Source: an uncultured Microbacterium sp.
GTDB lineage: Bacteria; Actinomycetota; Actinomycetes; Actinomycetales; Microbacteriaceae
Assembly (NCBI GenBank): GCA_913774665.1
Contig: CAJYHN010000013.1
Location: 186,001-250,000 of the forward strand
Reading direction: 5' to 3'
Length of the DNA: 64,000 nt
Under the pieces are notes generated by a model. The model did no database searches and had not been told where the DNA came from. It saw only the letters and a program-made list of their open reading frames with translations. Shown here in pieces: positions 1-8,589 of the stretch. The translations under genes and the position numbers were made by a program. The stretch's first letter is position 1. Each line of letters opens with the position of its first letter.

Positions 1-782
1 AGCGCGACGCGGCGGCCGTTCGCGTGAGCGGCATCGAGCACCTGCTGCACGCGGTGCACGTGGCTCGAGAAGCTCGCGACCACCACGCGGCGCGGTGCCT
101 TGGCGATCACCTGGTCGAGCACGGGGCCGATAGCCCGCTCGGTGGGGGTGAAGCCGGGGACGTCGGCGTTGGTGGAGTCGACCAGGAACAGATCGACTCC
201 CTCTTCGCCGAGGCGCGCGAACGCGCGGAGGTCGGTGATGCGGCCGTCCAGCGGCAGCTGGTCCATCTTGAAGTCGCCGGTGGCGAGCACCAGCCCGGCG
301 GGCGTGCGGATCGCGACGGCGAGGGCGTCGGGGATGGAGTGGTTGACCGCCACGAACTCGAGGTCGAAGGGACCGACCTTCTCGAGCTGCCCCTCCTCCA
401 CCGTCAGCGTGTACGGGCGGATGCGGTGCTCTTTGAGCTTGGCCTCGATGAGGGCGAGCGTGAGGCCCGAGCCGATGAGGGGGATGTCGCTCTTGAGCTT
501 GAGCAGGTAGGGCACCGCGCCGATGTGGTCTTCGTGACCGTGCGTGAGAACGACGCCGACGATGTCGTCGAGGCGGTGCGTGATGGGCTCGAAGTCGGGC
601 AGGATCAGGTCGACGCCCGGCTGGTGCTCCTCGGGGAACAGCACGCCGCAGTCGACGACGAGCAGTTTCCCCTCGTACTCGAAGACGGTCATGTTGCGAC
701 CGACTTCGCCCAGACCGCCGAGCGGGATGACGCGGAGAGTGCCCGCGGCGAGCGCGGGCGGGTCGAACGGGGTAGCGGGCAT
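1..782 (-). CDS. rnj: Ribonuclease J (N-terminal part, runs off window)
   Basis: This is the first ~260 residues of RNase J, a cytoplasmic metallo-beta-lactamase/beta-CASP nuclease that processes and degrades RNA. The gene runs off the left edge, so the beta-CASP end and C-terminal domain are not visible. The zinc-binding motif THGHEDH is at residues 80-86, and the blocks VVDCGVLFPEEHQPG, NHSIPDA and ATGDFKMDQLP follow the family pattern. The start is the ATG at 780-782, with GAGGAGG at about 788-794 as ribosome binding site. dapA ends 76 bp upstream on the same strand, and a dapA-rnj pair is common in actinobacteria. No frame break is seen in the visible part. Confidence 0.95.
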   Translation of the reverse strand, partial: MPATPFDPPALAAGTLRVIPLGGLGEVGRNMTVFEYEGKLLVVDCGVLFPEEHQPGVDLILPDFEPITHRLDDIVGVVLTHGHEDHIGAVPYLLKLKSDIPLIGSGLTLALIEAKLKEHRIRPYTLTVEEGQLEKVGPFDLEFVAVNHSIPDALAVAIRTPAGLVLATGDFKMDQLPLDGRITDLRAFARLGEEGVDLFLVDSTNADVPGFTPTERAIGPVLDQVIAKAPRRVVVASFSSHVHRVQQVLDAAHANGRRVA

Positions 783-794
783 ATGAGCCTCCTC

Positions 795-815
795 GGATGC
801 CGCCTCGCGGCATCC
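795..815 (-). terminator. Hairpin made of an inverted GGATGCC pair between dapA and rnj
   Basis: GGATGCCGC at 795-803 pairs with GCGGCATCC at 807-815 across a 3-base loop. It lies downstream of dapA and just upstream of the rnj ribosome binding site. There is no clear T-tract, so it may be a weak terminator, an attenuator or an mRNA stability element. The arms are the over-represented heptamer discussed in the findings. Confidence 0.4.
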
Positions 816-858
816 CTCTGTGTGACGTCCCTGGCCGCGGTTCGGCGGACGCCGATGC

Positions 859-1836
859 TTATCTCGTGGTGCCGTGCACCTTCGGCAGGGCACCGCCGGC
901 GGCCGCGTTGCGGTCGGGGCGGAAGTTGGAGAAGTCGGCGCCGGCCACGTTCTTCACGAGGGCCAGTTCGTCTTCGATGACGGCGGCCTCCCACTCCTCC
1001 GGCCCCACCAGGGGCAGGCGGACGCGAGGGCTGCCGATGCGGCCGAGGCCGTGCAGGATGTACTTCGCGGCGACGGTGCCGGGCACGTGGGTCATCACGG
1101 CGCGGACGAGCGGCTCGAGGCCCTTGTGCGCGGCGGTGGCCGAGGCCAGGTCGCCGGAGTTCACGGCATCCACAATCGTGCGATAGGGCGCGGCGGCGAT
1201 GTTCGCGGTGACGCCGATGAGGCCGGACGCCCCGATCGACAGGTGCGGCAGCACGTTCGCGTCGTCGCCGGAGAAGTACAGCAGGTCGGTCTGGTTGAGC
1301 ACGCGGCTGACCTCGCTGAAGTCGCCCTTGGCGTCTTTGATCGCGAGGATGTTGGGGTGCTTGGCCAGGCGCAGGATCGTCTCGTACTTGATCGGCACGC
1401 CGGTGCGGCCGGGGATGTCGTAGAGGATCACCGGGAGGTCGGTCGCGTCGGCGACGAGACGGAAGTGCGTCAGGATGCCGGCCTGCGTGGGCTTGTTGTA
1501 GTACGGCGTGACGATCATGATGCCGTCGGCGCCGGCCTTCTCGCTCGCCTTGTACAGCTCGATGGCGTGCGCGGTCTCGTTCGAGCCACCGCCGGTGATG
1601 ATCTTCGCGCGGCCGGCGGAGACGCTCTTGCCGACCTCGACGAGACGCAGCTTCTCGGGGTCGGTGAGGGTCGAGGTCTCACCCGTGGTGCCGGTGACGA
1701 CGATGCCGTCGGCTCCGGCGGTGATGACGTCGTCGATGTGCTTCTCGGTGGCGGGCCAATCGACTTCGCCGTCGGCGGTCATCGGGGTGATGAGCGCGAC
1801 GAGCACCTGACCGAAGGGATTGCCGGAGTGCGTCAT
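859..1836 (-). CDS. dapA: 4-hydroxy-tetrahydrodipicolinate synthase
   Basis: DapA condenses pyruvate with aspartate semialdehyde, the first committed step of the diaminopimelate/lysine pathway, in the cytoplasm. The 325-residue TIM-barrel has VTGTTGE (about 48-53), PYYNKPTQ (111-118), the active-site Tyr139 and Arg in ILYDIPGRTG, and the Schiff-base Lys167 in AIKDAKGD. I place the start at ATG 1834-1836 and not at the longer open frame: the upstream residues are not conserved-looking, and TATCCT (1843-1848, minus strand) ends six bases before this ATG, a leaderless layout. The next gene on this strand is rnj, 76 bp downstream. dapB is also in the window, but on a separate transcript. Confidence 0.96.
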   Translation of the reverse strand: MTHSGNPFGQVLVALITPMTADGEVDWPATEKHIDDVITAGADGIVVTGTTGETSTLTDPEKLRLVEVGKSVSAGRAKIITGGGSNETAHAIELYKASEKAGADGIMIVTPYYNKPTQAGILTHFRLVADATDLPVILYDIPGRTGVPIKYETILRLAKHPNILAIKDAKGDFSEVSRVLNQTDLLYFSGDDANVLPHLSIGASGLIGVTANIAAAPYRTIVDAVNSGDLASATAAHKGLEPLVRAVMTHVPGTVAAKYILHGLGRIGSPRVRLPLVGPEEWEAAVIEDELALVKNVAGADFSNFRPDRNAAAGGALPKVHGTTR

Positions 1837-1931
1837 GTGCCCAGGATATCGGTTCACGACGCGCCGCCCGCGGCGCCGTCCACCGCCCCGGTGAACATCG
1901 CGTGACATGGCCCGCGTCCTAGGGTGGCGTC

Positions 1932-2468
1932 ATGGCCTGGACCACCCGCGCATCGCGCACCGTCTACGAGAATCGCTGGATCCACGTGCGCGAAGACGAG
2001 GTGACAGGTCCTCATGGCGACGGCATCTACGGCGTGGTGCGGATGCAGCATCCGGCGGTCTTCGTTGTAGCCCTCGACGACCAGGATCGCGTGTGCTTCG
2101 TCGAGCTGGAGCGGTACACGACGGGACGTTCGCTCGAGGTCCCCGCGGGCGGTTCCGACGGCGAGGATCCCCTGGTGGCCGCGCAGCGCGAGCTGCTCGA
2201 AGAGACCGGGGTCACGGCATCCGAGTGGATCCCCCTCGGCCGGATGAACGCCCTCAACGGCATCGCCGACGCCCCCGAGCACGTCTTCCTCGCGAGAGGG
2301 CTGCAGATGACGGATGCCACGCAGTCGCAGTCCGAGGAGGGGATCGACGCGGTCCGTTGGGTGCCCTTCGCCGAGGCACTCGCACTGGTCGCCGACGGCA
2401 CGATCACGGACGGCGAGACGATCGGCGCGCTCGCCCTCGCCGGGATCCGGCTCGGCCGCTTCCGCTGA
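1932..2468 (+). CDS. NUDIX hydrolase, ADP-ribose pyrophosphatase-like
   Basis: A 178-residue NUDIX protein, probably hydrolysing ADP-ribose or a related nucleotide sugar. The NUDIX box is visible as GG-x5-E (GGSDGED) running into REL-x2-ETG (RELLEETGVTA), at about residues 76-98, with FVVALDDQDRVCFVELERY ahead of it as in ADP-ribose pyrophosphatases. TAGGGT at 1920-1925 ends six bases before the ATG, so the transcript is probably leaderless. It is divergent from dapA and ends 19 bp from the convergent SDR gene. Substrate cannot be fixed from sequence. Confidence 0.88.
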   Translation: MAWTTRASRTVYENRWIHVREDEVTGPHGDGIYGVVRMQHPAVFVVALDDQDRVCFVELERYTTGRSLEVPAGGSDGEDPLVAAQRELLEETGVTASEWIPLGRMNALNGIADAPEHVFLARGLQMTDATQSQSEEGIDAVRWVPFAEALALVADGTITDGETIGALALAGIRLGRFR

Positions 2469-2487
2469 GCCGCTCGCGCTCGAGCGG

Positions 2488-3243
2488 TCAGCGCCCGCGC
2501 GACGCCGCGGCGACCACCACCGCGTCGGGCAGCAGCCGAGATGCGGCGACGATCACCTTGTAGCGCCACGACGGGATCGAGACGGATCGCCCGCGAGCCG
2601 CGTCGCGCAGCCCCTCGCGCACGACGGTCGCGGCGTCGAGCCACAGGCCGTTCGGCACGCCCTCCTGCCCCGGCGGCAGACCCAGGCGCTCATGGAAGTC
2701 GGTGTGCACGAAACCGGGGCAGACCGCCGTCGCCGTGACCCCGCGCGCGCGGTAGGCGACGTTCGCCCAGCGACTGAAGGAGATGAGCCACCCCTTCACC
2801 GCGCCGTAGGTGCCGCGTGGGACGAACCCCGCCACCGAGGCGACGTTGACGATGCGCCCGCTCCCCCGCTCGAGCATCGCGGGGAGCGCTGCGTGCATCA
2901 GCCTCATCGCCGCTTCGACGTGCAGACGCAGGTGACGCACTTCGTCGTCGACGGCGTTCTTCTCGAAGGCGAGGTCGAGGCCGAAGCCCGCGTTGTTGAC
3001 GAGCACGTCCACGCCGCCCGCGGCCAGTCGCTCCTCGACGACGGCGAGCGCGTCGGCGTCGAGCAGATCGGCGACGAGAACCTCGACCTCGACGTCGTGC
3101 GCCGCGCGGATCCCCGCGGCGACCTCGTCGAGCGCCGCGCGATCGCGCGCCACGAGCACGAGCCCCGCTCCTCGCACGGCGAGCTGCCGGGCGAACTCTG
3201 CGCCGAGGCCGGAACTGGCGCCCGTGACGAGTGCGGTGGCCAT
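2488..3243 (-). CDS. Short-chain dehydrogenase/reductase
   Basis: A 251-residue classical SDR using NAD(P)H; the substrate is unknown. The Rossmann motif TGASSGLG is at the N-terminus, NNAG (LVNNAGFGLD) near residue 86, the catalytic Ser in NVASVAG and the YxxxK pair in YGAVKGW. It starts one base after the folA stop (TGA-C-ATG), so it is almost certainly co-transcribed and translationally coupled with thyA-folA. That position does not by itself imply a folate role, although some SDRs reduce pterins; this is only a possibility. Confidence 0.9.
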   Translation of the reverse strand: MATALVTGASSGLGAEFARQLAVRGAGLVLVARDRAALDEVAAGIRAAHDVEVEVLVADLLDADALAVVEERLAAGGVDVLVNNAGFGLDLAFEKNAVDDEVRHLRLHVEAAMRLMHAALPAMLERGSGRIVNVASVAGFVPRGTYGAVKGWLISFSRWANVAYRARGVTATAVCPGFVHTDFHERLGLPPGQEGVPNGLWLDAATVVREGLRDAARGRSVSIPSWRYKVIVAASRLLPDAVVVAAASRGR

Positions 3244-3244
3244 G

Positions 3245-3745
3245 TCACTCCCCCGATCGGCGATAGGTCTCGAAGCGATACCGGATGCCGCTGCGCGAGG
3301 TGTGCCACCCCTCTTCGGGGTCGGCCGCGACCCGGTGCCACCCCTCGGTCGAGGGCGCGCGCGTATCGCCCTCGACGTCGACGTCGAGGCGGGTGACCTC
3401 GAGCAGATCGGCGCGGTCGATCGCGGCGGCGTAGAGCATCCCCCCGCCGATCACCCAGACTTCCTCGCCCGTGGTGAGGTCCAGGGCCTCGTCGATCGAT
3501 CCGGCGCGCTCGGCACCGTCGTCGGCCCAGTCGGCGGAGCGCGTCACGACGATGTTGCGCCGCCCCGGCAGAGGGCGGAATCGCGGCGGAAGCGACTCCC
3601 AGGTGCGACGACCCATGACGACCTCGGCCGATCCCGTGACCTCGCGGAAGTGGGCCATGTCTTCGGGCACGTGCCACGGCATCCCGCCGTCGGCGCCGAT
3701 CACGCCGTCGTGCGCCTGGGCCCAGACGAGACCGACCGTGGTCAT
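3245..3745 (-). CDS. folA: Dihydrofolate reductase
   Basis: FolA reduces dihydrofolate to tetrahydrofolate with NADPH, recycling the folate oxidised by ThyA. The protein is 166 residues, normal for the family. [17 protein letters not shown] carries the substrate-binding Trp and acidic Asp near residue 28. [11 protein letters not shown] and [10 protein letters not shown] are the NADPH-binding blocks. The ATG at 3743-3745 overlaps the thyA stop in an ATGA arrangement, which fixes the start; the long upstream open frame is a shadow of thyA. It is followed one base later by the SDR gene. Confidence 0.96.
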   Translation of the reverse strand: MTTVGLVWAQAHDGVIGADGGMPWHVPEDMAHFREVTGSAEVVMGRRTWESLPPRFRPLPGRRNIVVTRSADWADDGAERAGSIDEALDLTTGEEVWVIGGGMLYAAAIDRADLLEVTRLDVDVEGDTRAPSTEGWHRVAADPEEGWHTSRSGIRYRFETYRRSGE

Positions 3746-4551
3746 ACCGCGACGGCGCCGCGGATCGCCGGGTGGTGCTGATAGTCCTCGACCACGATGT
3801 CGTCGTAGTCGTAGTCGAAGATCGACGCGGGCGTGCGGGCGAAGCGCAGCGTCGGGTACGGGTAGGGGTCGCGCGTGAGCTGCTCGGCGACCTGCTCGCG
3901 GTGGTTGTCGTAGACGTGGCAGTCGCCGCCGGTCCAGACGAACTCTCCGGGCTCGAGCCCGGTCTGCTGCGCCACCATCAGGGTCAGCAGCGCGTAGGAG
4001 GCAATGTTGAACGGCACCCCGAGGAACATGTCGGCGCTGCGCTGGTAGAGCTGGCACGACAGCTTGCCGTCGGCGACGTAGAACTGGAACAGGGCGTGAC
4101 AGGGAGCCAGCGCCATGTCGGGGATGTCGGCCGGGTTCCAGGCCGACACGATGAGCCGGCGCGAGTCGGGGTCGCGTCGGATCTGCTCGATCACCTGCGA
4201 GATCTGATCGATCGTGCCGCCGTCGGCGGTGGGCCACGAGCGCCACTGCACGCCGTACACGGGGCCGAGCTCGCCGTCGGCGTCGGCCCACTCGTCCCAG
4301 ATCGTGACGCCGTTGTCCTTCAGCCATGACACGTTCGACTCGCCGCGCAGGAACCACAGCAATTCGTACACGATCGACTTCAGGTGCACGCGCTTGGTCG
4401 TGATGAGAGGGAACCCCTCGGCGAGGTCGAAGCGGATCTGGCGCCCGAACACGCTCGTGGTTCCCGTTCCGGTGCGATCGGACTTGTGCACGCCCGTCTC
4501 GAGCACGTCGCGGAGAAGGTCTTCGTAGGGCGTGGGGATGTCGGCGGTCAC
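3742..4551 (-). CDS. thyA: Thymidylate synthase
   Basis: ThyA methylates dUMP to dTMP using methylene-tetrahydrofolate. [10 protein letters not shown] holds the phosphate-binding Arg, [12 protein letters not shown] the catalytic Cys, and [19 protein letters not shown] the nucleotide-binding block. Two starts are possible. GTG 4560 gives three more residues. GTG 4551 gives a protein beginning [13 protein letters not shown], and TATCGT (minus strand, about 4558-4563) ends seven bases before it, matching the leaderless pattern seen elsewhere in the window. I prefer 4551 (269 aa). The stop overlaps the folA start. The three-gene unit thyA-folA-SDR reads away from the divergent thioredoxin gene. 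Confidence 0.95.
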   Translation of the reverse strand: MTADIPTPYEDLLRDVLETGVHKSDRTGTGTTSVFGRQIRFDLAEGFPLITTKRVHLKSIVYELLWFLRGESNVSWLKDNGVTIWDEWADADGELGPVYGVQWRSWPTADGGTIDQISQVIEQIRRDPDSRRLIVSAWNPADIPDMALAPCHALFQFYVADGKLSCQLYQRSADMFLGVPFNIASYALLTLMVAQQTGLEPGEFVWTGGDCHVYDNHREQVAEQLTRDPYPYPTLRFARTPASIFDYDYDDIVVEDYQHHPAIRGAVAV

Positions 4552-4702
4552 GGCCTTCACGATACCCGGGGCGGGCTTCCGACGGGCAGCCGCGGGGCGA
4601 CGACGGTGGACGATGGCGGCACGCTCACGCCGTGGGGAGGAGGCTCGTCACGGAAGGACTCATCGGCCCTCCCCCCGCTCCCGCGCGTTAGCGTTGGCGG
4701 TC

Positions 4703-5140
4703 GTGGACGTGACTTTCGCTCTCCTGGCCGCCGGGGCGCTCGTCGGCCTGACGACGATCGGCGGTCTCGTGTTCCGGCGCCGCCAGGGCCGCGCGCGCAC
4801 CATCGACTCGGTCGACGCGGTCGATCCCGCCCTGCTCGGCGCCGAGCGTCTCGGGCCCGAGGCGACCCTCGTGCAGTTCAGCACGGAGATCTGCTCCCGC
4901 TGCCCCGGGGTGCGCCGCGTGCTCTCGCAGATCGCCGACTCCCGCGAGGGCGTCAGCTACGTCGACGTCGACCTCACCCATCGGCCCGACCTCGCTCAGC
5001 ACTTCCGCGTGCTGCAGACCCCCACCACCCTCGTCCTCGACCGGCGCGGAGTGATCCGCACCCGCTTCGGGGGCACTCTCGAACGCGCCGCGGTCGAGAG
5101 CGAGCTGACCCGCCTGCAGAAGGAGCCCACCCGTGCCTGA
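4703..5140 (+). CDS. Membrane-anchored thioredoxin-like protein
   Basis: A 145-residue protein with one N-terminal membrane segment (about residues 3-22) followed by RRRQ and a thioredoxin fold, presumably outside the cytoplasm. The redox motif is CSRC in STEICSRCPGVRR, and the cis-Pro block is QTPTTLVLDRRG. The open frame extends upstream over the thyA start, but those residues look random. TAGCGT at 4689-4694 lies eight bases before GTG 4703, which I take as the leaderless start. The stop overlaps the start of the DUF4395 gene by 8 bp. The partnership suggests a thiol-disulfide exchange pair, with the partner membrane protein carrying its own CxxC. This role is inferred. Confidence 0.82.
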   Translation: MDVTFALLAAGALVGLTTIGGLVFRRRQGRARTIDSVDAVDPALLGAERLGPEATLVQFSTEICSRCPGVRRVLSQIADSREGVSYVDVDLTHRPDLAQHFRVLQTPTTLVLDRRGVIRTRFGGTLERAAVESELTRLQKEPTRA

Positions 5141-5705
5141 CCCCTCGCGCATCGATGCCCGCGGCCCGCGCTTCGCGGCATCCCTCACTGCCGTCCTCCT
5201 GCTCGTGGCGACCGTCCTCAGCCTGATCGGCATCTCGACGCGGCGCAGCGCCTACGGGTGGTTCGCCTACCAACCGCTGGCGGACGCGACCTTCTCTCCC
5301 GAAGGCTGGGCCGTGCAGCAGCTGCCCCTCCTGGACCGCGTCGCGGACCCGGGCTTCGTCCTGGTGCTCGTGATCGCGCTGCTGTTCGTCTGGGGCGTCG
5401 CCTCTCCGCGTACCGCGCCGTGGGCGGTGCTCTACCGACGGGTCGTGCAGCCCCGCCTCGCACCCCCGACCGAGTTCGAAGACCCGCGTCCGCCGCGCTT
5501 CGCGCAGGGCGTGGGGCTCTTCGTCACCGCGGCCGGACTGCTCCTCCACCTCGCCGGGGTGCCTTGGGCGCTCCCGATCGCGGCGGCCATGGCGTTCGTC
5601 GCGGCGTTCCTCAACGCGGTCTTCGGGCTGTGCCTCGGATGCCAGCTCTACCTCGTTCTGCAGCGCGCCGGACTCGTCGGACGCCGCGGCCCCGCCGCCG
5701 TCTGA
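5133..5705 (+). CDS. DUF4395 integral membrane protein
   Basis: A 190-residue protein with about four hydrophobic segments (near residues 15-35, 70-90, 130-150 and 150-170), matching DUF4395. The C-terminal segment has a CxxC (CLGCQLY). Function is unknown in the family. The GTG start at 5133 lies within the end of the upstream thioredoxin-like gene (8 bp overlap), indicating translational coupling. Gene pairing and the CxxC make a role in membrane thiol redox chemistry plausible but unproven. Confidence 0.82.
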   Translation: MPDPSRIDARGPRFAASLTAVLLLVATVLSLIGISTRRSAYGWFAYQPLADATFSPEGWAVQQLPLLDRVADPGFVLVLVIALLFVWGVASPRTAPWAVLYRRVVQPRLAPPTEFEDPRPPRFAQGVGLFVTAAGLLLHLAGVPWALPIAAAMAFVAAFLNAVFGLCLGCQLYLVLQRAGLVGRRGPAAV

Positions 5706-5757
5706 GCGTCGTCGAGTAAAGGCCTGTCAAGACCCGAAGAGTGTCATCCGCGCTCAG

Positions 5758-5763
5758 TAGGCT
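5758..5763 (+). promoter_or_regulatory. Probable -10 element (TAGGCT) for the OsmC gene
   Basis: TAGGCT lies 47 bases before the OsmC ATG and is followed by a short leader that includes the ribosome binding site GGAGG at about 5801-5805. Unlike many neighbours this gene therefore appears to have a leadered transcript. No clear -35 was found. Confidence 0.4.
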
Positions 5764-5810
5764 GGCCGCGTCGCGGTCGCCCCGACCGCGCCGAGACAAC
5801 GGAGGTTCCC

Positions 5811-6236
5811 ATGGCCGTCACGAGCGAAGCCACCACCGCCTGGAAGGGCAGCCTGTTCGAGGGATCGGGTGAGGTCACGTTCACCTCCTCGGGCATCGGC
5901 ACATTCGATGTGAACTGGAAGGCCCGCAGCGAAGGGTCGAGCTCGGTCACCACCCCCGAGGAACTGCTCGCGGGTGCCCACTCGTCGTGCTTCAGCATGG
6001 CGCTCTCGAACGCCCTCGCCGACAACGGCACCCCGCCCGAGTCGGTCGACGCGACCGCGTCGATCAGCTTCAAGCCCGGCACCGGCATCACCGGCAGCCA
6101 CCTCACGGTCAAGGCGGTCGTGCCCGGCCTCGACGACGAGACGTTCCAGAAGATCGCCGCCGATGCCAAGGCGAACTGCCCCGTCTCGCAGGCGCTCACG
6201 GGTATCGACATCACCCTCGAGGCCACGCTTGCCTGA
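5811..6236 (+). CDS. OsmC family peroxiredoxin
   Basis: A 141-residue OsmC/Ohr-fold protein that reduces organic hydroperoxides by a cysteine pair. The two conserved cysteines are in SSCFSMAL (about residue 62) and NCPVSQAL (about residue 125); TPEELLAGAHSSC is the typical active-site helix of OsmC. The start ATG is preceded by GGAGG. The downstream TIGR01777 gene begins at a TTG inside the last codons, so the two are probably translated together. The choice between OsmC and Ohr subfamilies is by overall motif only. Confidence 0.92.
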   Translation: MAVTSEATTAWKGSLFEGSGEVTFTSSGIGTFDVNWKARSEGSSSVTTPEELLAGAHSSCFSMALSNALADNGTPPESVDATASISFKPGTGITGSHLTVKAVVPGLDDETFQKIAADAKANCPVSQALTGIDITLEATLA

Positions 6237-7149
6237 GACTCCGGCCCGACGCGTCGTCCTTGCCGGCGCGTCGGGCCTCATCGGCTCGGCCCTACTCGAC
6301 TCGCTGCGCCGCGACGGCGTCGAAGTCACCTCCCTGGTGCGCCACGAGCCGACCGCCCCGCACGAGGTGCAGTGGCTGCAGGATGCCGCCCCGCTCGACC
6401 CCGACGTGATCGCCGGTGCCGACGCGGTGGTGTGCCTGAACGGCGCATCGATCGGGCACTTCCCCTGGACCCCCTCGTACAAGAGCACTCTGCTGTGGTC
6501 GCGGATCACCCCGACGCGTACCCTCGCCACCGCGGTCCGCTCGCTGGGCGCTGACGCCCCGGCCCTCGTGAACGCGAGCGCGACCGGCTTCTACGGTTCG
6601 CAGCCCGGTGCCGTCCTGACCGAGACCTCGAAGAGGGGCACGGGGCTGCTGGCCGACATCTGCGTCGATTGGGAGCGCGAAGCACGAGCCGCCGGAGATG
6701 CGGCGCGGGTGGCGATGCTGCGCACCGCCCCCGTCGTTCACGAGCAGGGAGTGCTCAAGCCCCTCCTCCTGCTGACCAAGCTCGGCATCTCGGGCCCGAT
6801 CGGCCGCGGCACCCAGGTGTGGCCGTGGATCTCGCTCGACGACGAGGTGCGCGCGATCCGACACGTCATCGATTCCGATCTGTCGGGACCCGTCAACCTC
6901 ACCGGTCCCACGCGAGCGACCGCGAACGACCTCGGTTTCGCCCTCGCCCGCCGCATGAATCGTCCCTACCTCGTGCGCGCGCCGATCTGGGGCGTGAAGC
7001 TCGCCCTCGGTGCCGACGCCACCGAGGCGCTGCTCACCTCCGACGCCGACGTTCGCCCGACAGCCCTCGAGGACAGCGGGTTCACCTTCTCGCACCGCAC
7101 GGTCGAAGAGGCCGTCGCCTCCGCCGTGCCGGCGCACGACGCCGCCTGA
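6229..7149 (+). CDS. TIGR01777 family NAD(P)-dependent epimerase-like protein
   Basis: A 306-residue atypical SDR. The nucleotide-binding motif is GASGLIGS near the N-terminus, with SATGFYGSQPG further on, and the C-terminal DUF1731-like block ends in TALEDSGFTFSHRTVEEA. The enzymatic reaction is unknown; the family is often named after cell-division inhibitor SulA without evidence. The start is taken as TTG 6229-6231, overlapping the OsmC stop by 8 bp, because no ATG or GTG lies before the Rossmann motif and longer frames read through OsmC out of frame. The start is therefore less certain than the gene. Confidence 0.87.
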   Translation: MPETPARRVVLAGASGLIGSALLDSLRRDGVEVTSLVRHEPTAPHEVQWLQDAAPLDPDVIAGADAVVCLNGASIGHFPWTPSYKSTLLWSRITPTRTLATAVRSLGADAPALVNASATGFYGSQPGAVLTETSKRGTGLLADICVDWEREARAAGDAARVAMLRTAPVVHEQGVLKPLLLLTKLGISGPIGRGTQVWPWISLDDEVRAIRHVIDSDLSGPVNLTGPTRATANDLGFALARRMNRPYLVRAPIWGVKLALGADATEALLTSDADVRPTALEDSGFTFSHRTVEEAVASAVPAHDAA

Positions 7150-7156
7150 CGGGGAC

Positions 7157-7193
7157 GGAGGGGAGGCGGGACGCTCGCGATCCCCTCCCCTCC
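7157..7193. terminator. GC-rich hairpin between convergent genes
   Basis: GGAGGGGAGG (7157-7166) pairs with CCTCCCCTCC (7184-7193) over a 17-base loop. It sits between the convergent TIGR01777 gene and the TPR-like gene, so it could terminate either. There is no T-tract. Confidence 0.4.
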
Positions 7194-7264
7194 CGGGCCC
7201 GGGGCGCAGAAGGACCGGGAGCGAGCTCCTCGGGCCAGCAGAGCGGTGCTCCTCGCCGTCGCCC

Positions 7265-7717
7265 TCAGGCGGCGCGGCGCTCGGACGTCTCGAGACGAAT
7301 GGCCGTGCGGATCGCACCACGCGCGCGCCGACGGTCGCCCGCCGCGTCATAGGCGAGACCCAGCCGATAGCGCGCGCGCCAGTCGCCGGGATGTTCCTCG
7401 ACGTCCGCCCGGTAGCGCGGGAACAGCGCATCGCCGTCTTCGCGTTCGATGCGTCCGCTCGGCCGCACGGGGAGGTCTTCGTCGGGCAGTCCGCCCTCGG
7501 CATCCAACCGCTCCCCCAGCTGCTGAGCGCGCACACCGAACCACAGTTCGCGGCCGATCGCCCAGATCGCCACGGCCGGGAGCACGAGCAGCGCCACGCC
7601 CATCACGACGCCGACGGTCTCTCCGCTCGTCAGCAGAACGATGGCCCGCTGCCCCGCGAGCACGACGTACATCAGCAGCAGCACCGTCATGACGGCGACA
7701 GCGACGCGCACTCTCAT
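7265..7717 (-). CDS. Small membrane protein with a TPR-like C-terminus
   Basis: A 150-residue protein with two N-terminal hydrophobic segments (about residues 4-22 and 32-55) and a soluble tail. The tail ends in a single tetratricopeptide-like unit (PGDWRARYRLGLAYDAAGDR followed by RARGAIRTAIRL). I do not recognise a specific function. The ATG at 7715-7717 overlaps the dapB stop in an ATGA arrangement, so it is translationally coupled to dapB. The longer frame upstream is a shadow of dapB. Confidence 0.78.
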   Translation of the reverse strand: MRVRVAVAVMTVLLLMYVVLAGQRAIVLLTSGETVGVVMGVALLVLPAVAIWAIGRELWFGVRAQQLGERLDAEGGLPDEDLPVRPSGRIEREDGDALFPRYRADVEEHPGDWRARYRLGLAYDAAGDRRRARGAIRTAIRLETSERRAA

Positions 7718-8526
7718 GCGCTGGTGACGCCCGCCACCTGGCCCGACACGTCGCCGTCGGCGATCGGAGCCTCGGGCGCGAGAGGACGCGTCCGCACACC
7801 GATGTCGATGAAGCTGTCGAGGCCGACGTGCACGCCGCGCGCGTCGCGAGCCGCGGCCAGGGCGATCCGGATGCCGGGAGCGTAGGCCTTGGCGGGCTCG
7901 ATCGTGTCGTGGACGATCGTCAGCGACTCCCCCGCCCCCGAGAGCACCGTCTCTTGGCGGGCGACGACACCCGGGCGGCGCAACGAGTGGATGGGGACGG
8001 ACGCGACTCGCTGTCCGCGCGCCCGCTGGTCGACGTGGGGAGACTCGACGGGGCCGACATCGGCCCGCGCCGCCGCGATGAGCTCCGCGGTGCGCACCGC
8101 CGTCCCGCTGGGAGAATCGATCTTCGTCTCGTGGTGGGCCTCCACGATCTCGATCGAGGGGAAGAACGGGGCCGCCGCCGCCGCGAGGGCGCTGCCGATC
8201 ACCGAACCGAGCGAGAAGTTGGGGATGAACACGGCGCCCGTTCCGCTGGCATCCACCAACGATCGGACGAGGGCGATGCGCTCGTTGGACCAGCCCGACG
8301 TGCCGACCAGGACGTTGATGCCGCGCTCGACCGCCGCGCGGACGACGTCGATGGAAACGGCGGGGGTCGTCGCGTCGATCACGAGATCCGCGCCGTCCAT
8401 CTCGCTGAGTGGAGAGGTCGAGGTGAGCACCGCGGTGACCTCGTAACCCTCTTCGGCCTCGACGACCGCCCGGATCACCCCGCCGAGCTTTCCGGTTCCG
8501 CCCACGATGGCCACACGCGTCGTCAT
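7714..8526 (-). CDS. dapB: 4-hydroxy-tetrahydrodipicolinate reductase
   Basis: DapB reduces the DapA product with NAD(P)H in the diaminopimelate pathway. The 270-residue protein has the dinucleotide motif VAIVGGTGKLGG at the N-terminus and the catalytic/substrate block EAHHETKIDSPSGTA near residue 134, with the His pair and the Lys typical of DapB. TAGGCT (minus strand, 8533-8538) ends six bases before the ATG, so the message is probably leaderless. The downstream TPR-like gene overlaps by 4 bp. Confidence 0.96.
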   Translation of the reverse strand: MTTRVAIVGGTGKLGGVIRAVVEAEEGYEVTAVLTSTSPLSEMDGADLVIDATTPAVSIDVVRAAVERGINVLVGTSGWSNERIALVRSLVDASGTGAVFIPNFSLGSVIGSALAAAAAPFFPSIEIVEAHHETKIDSPSGTAVRTAELIAAARADVGPVESPHVDQRARGQRVASVPIHSLRRPGVVARQETVLSGAGESLTIVHDTIEPAKAYAPGIRIALAAARDARGVHVGLDSFIDIGVRTRPLAPEAPIADGDVSGQVAGVTSA

Positions 8527-8589
8527 ACGTCCAGCCTAGGCGTGAGCGCACGGCGTCGCGGCGTTATCCACAGACGCGCCGCGCGGAGC

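Noticed and set aside
3245..4357. A single 370-residue protein starting upstream of folA
   Set aside because: The N-terminal 200 residues are the antiphase reading of thyA. The ATGA overlap with thyA and the DHFR motif at the ATG at 3745 define the true start.
8564..8572. A perfect DnaA box (TTATCCACA) between the histidine phosphatase gene and dapB
   Set aside because: It is a single copy with no cluster, no A/T-rich unwinding element and no dnaA/dnaN nearby, so it is not an origin. It could titrate DnaA, but chance is enough.
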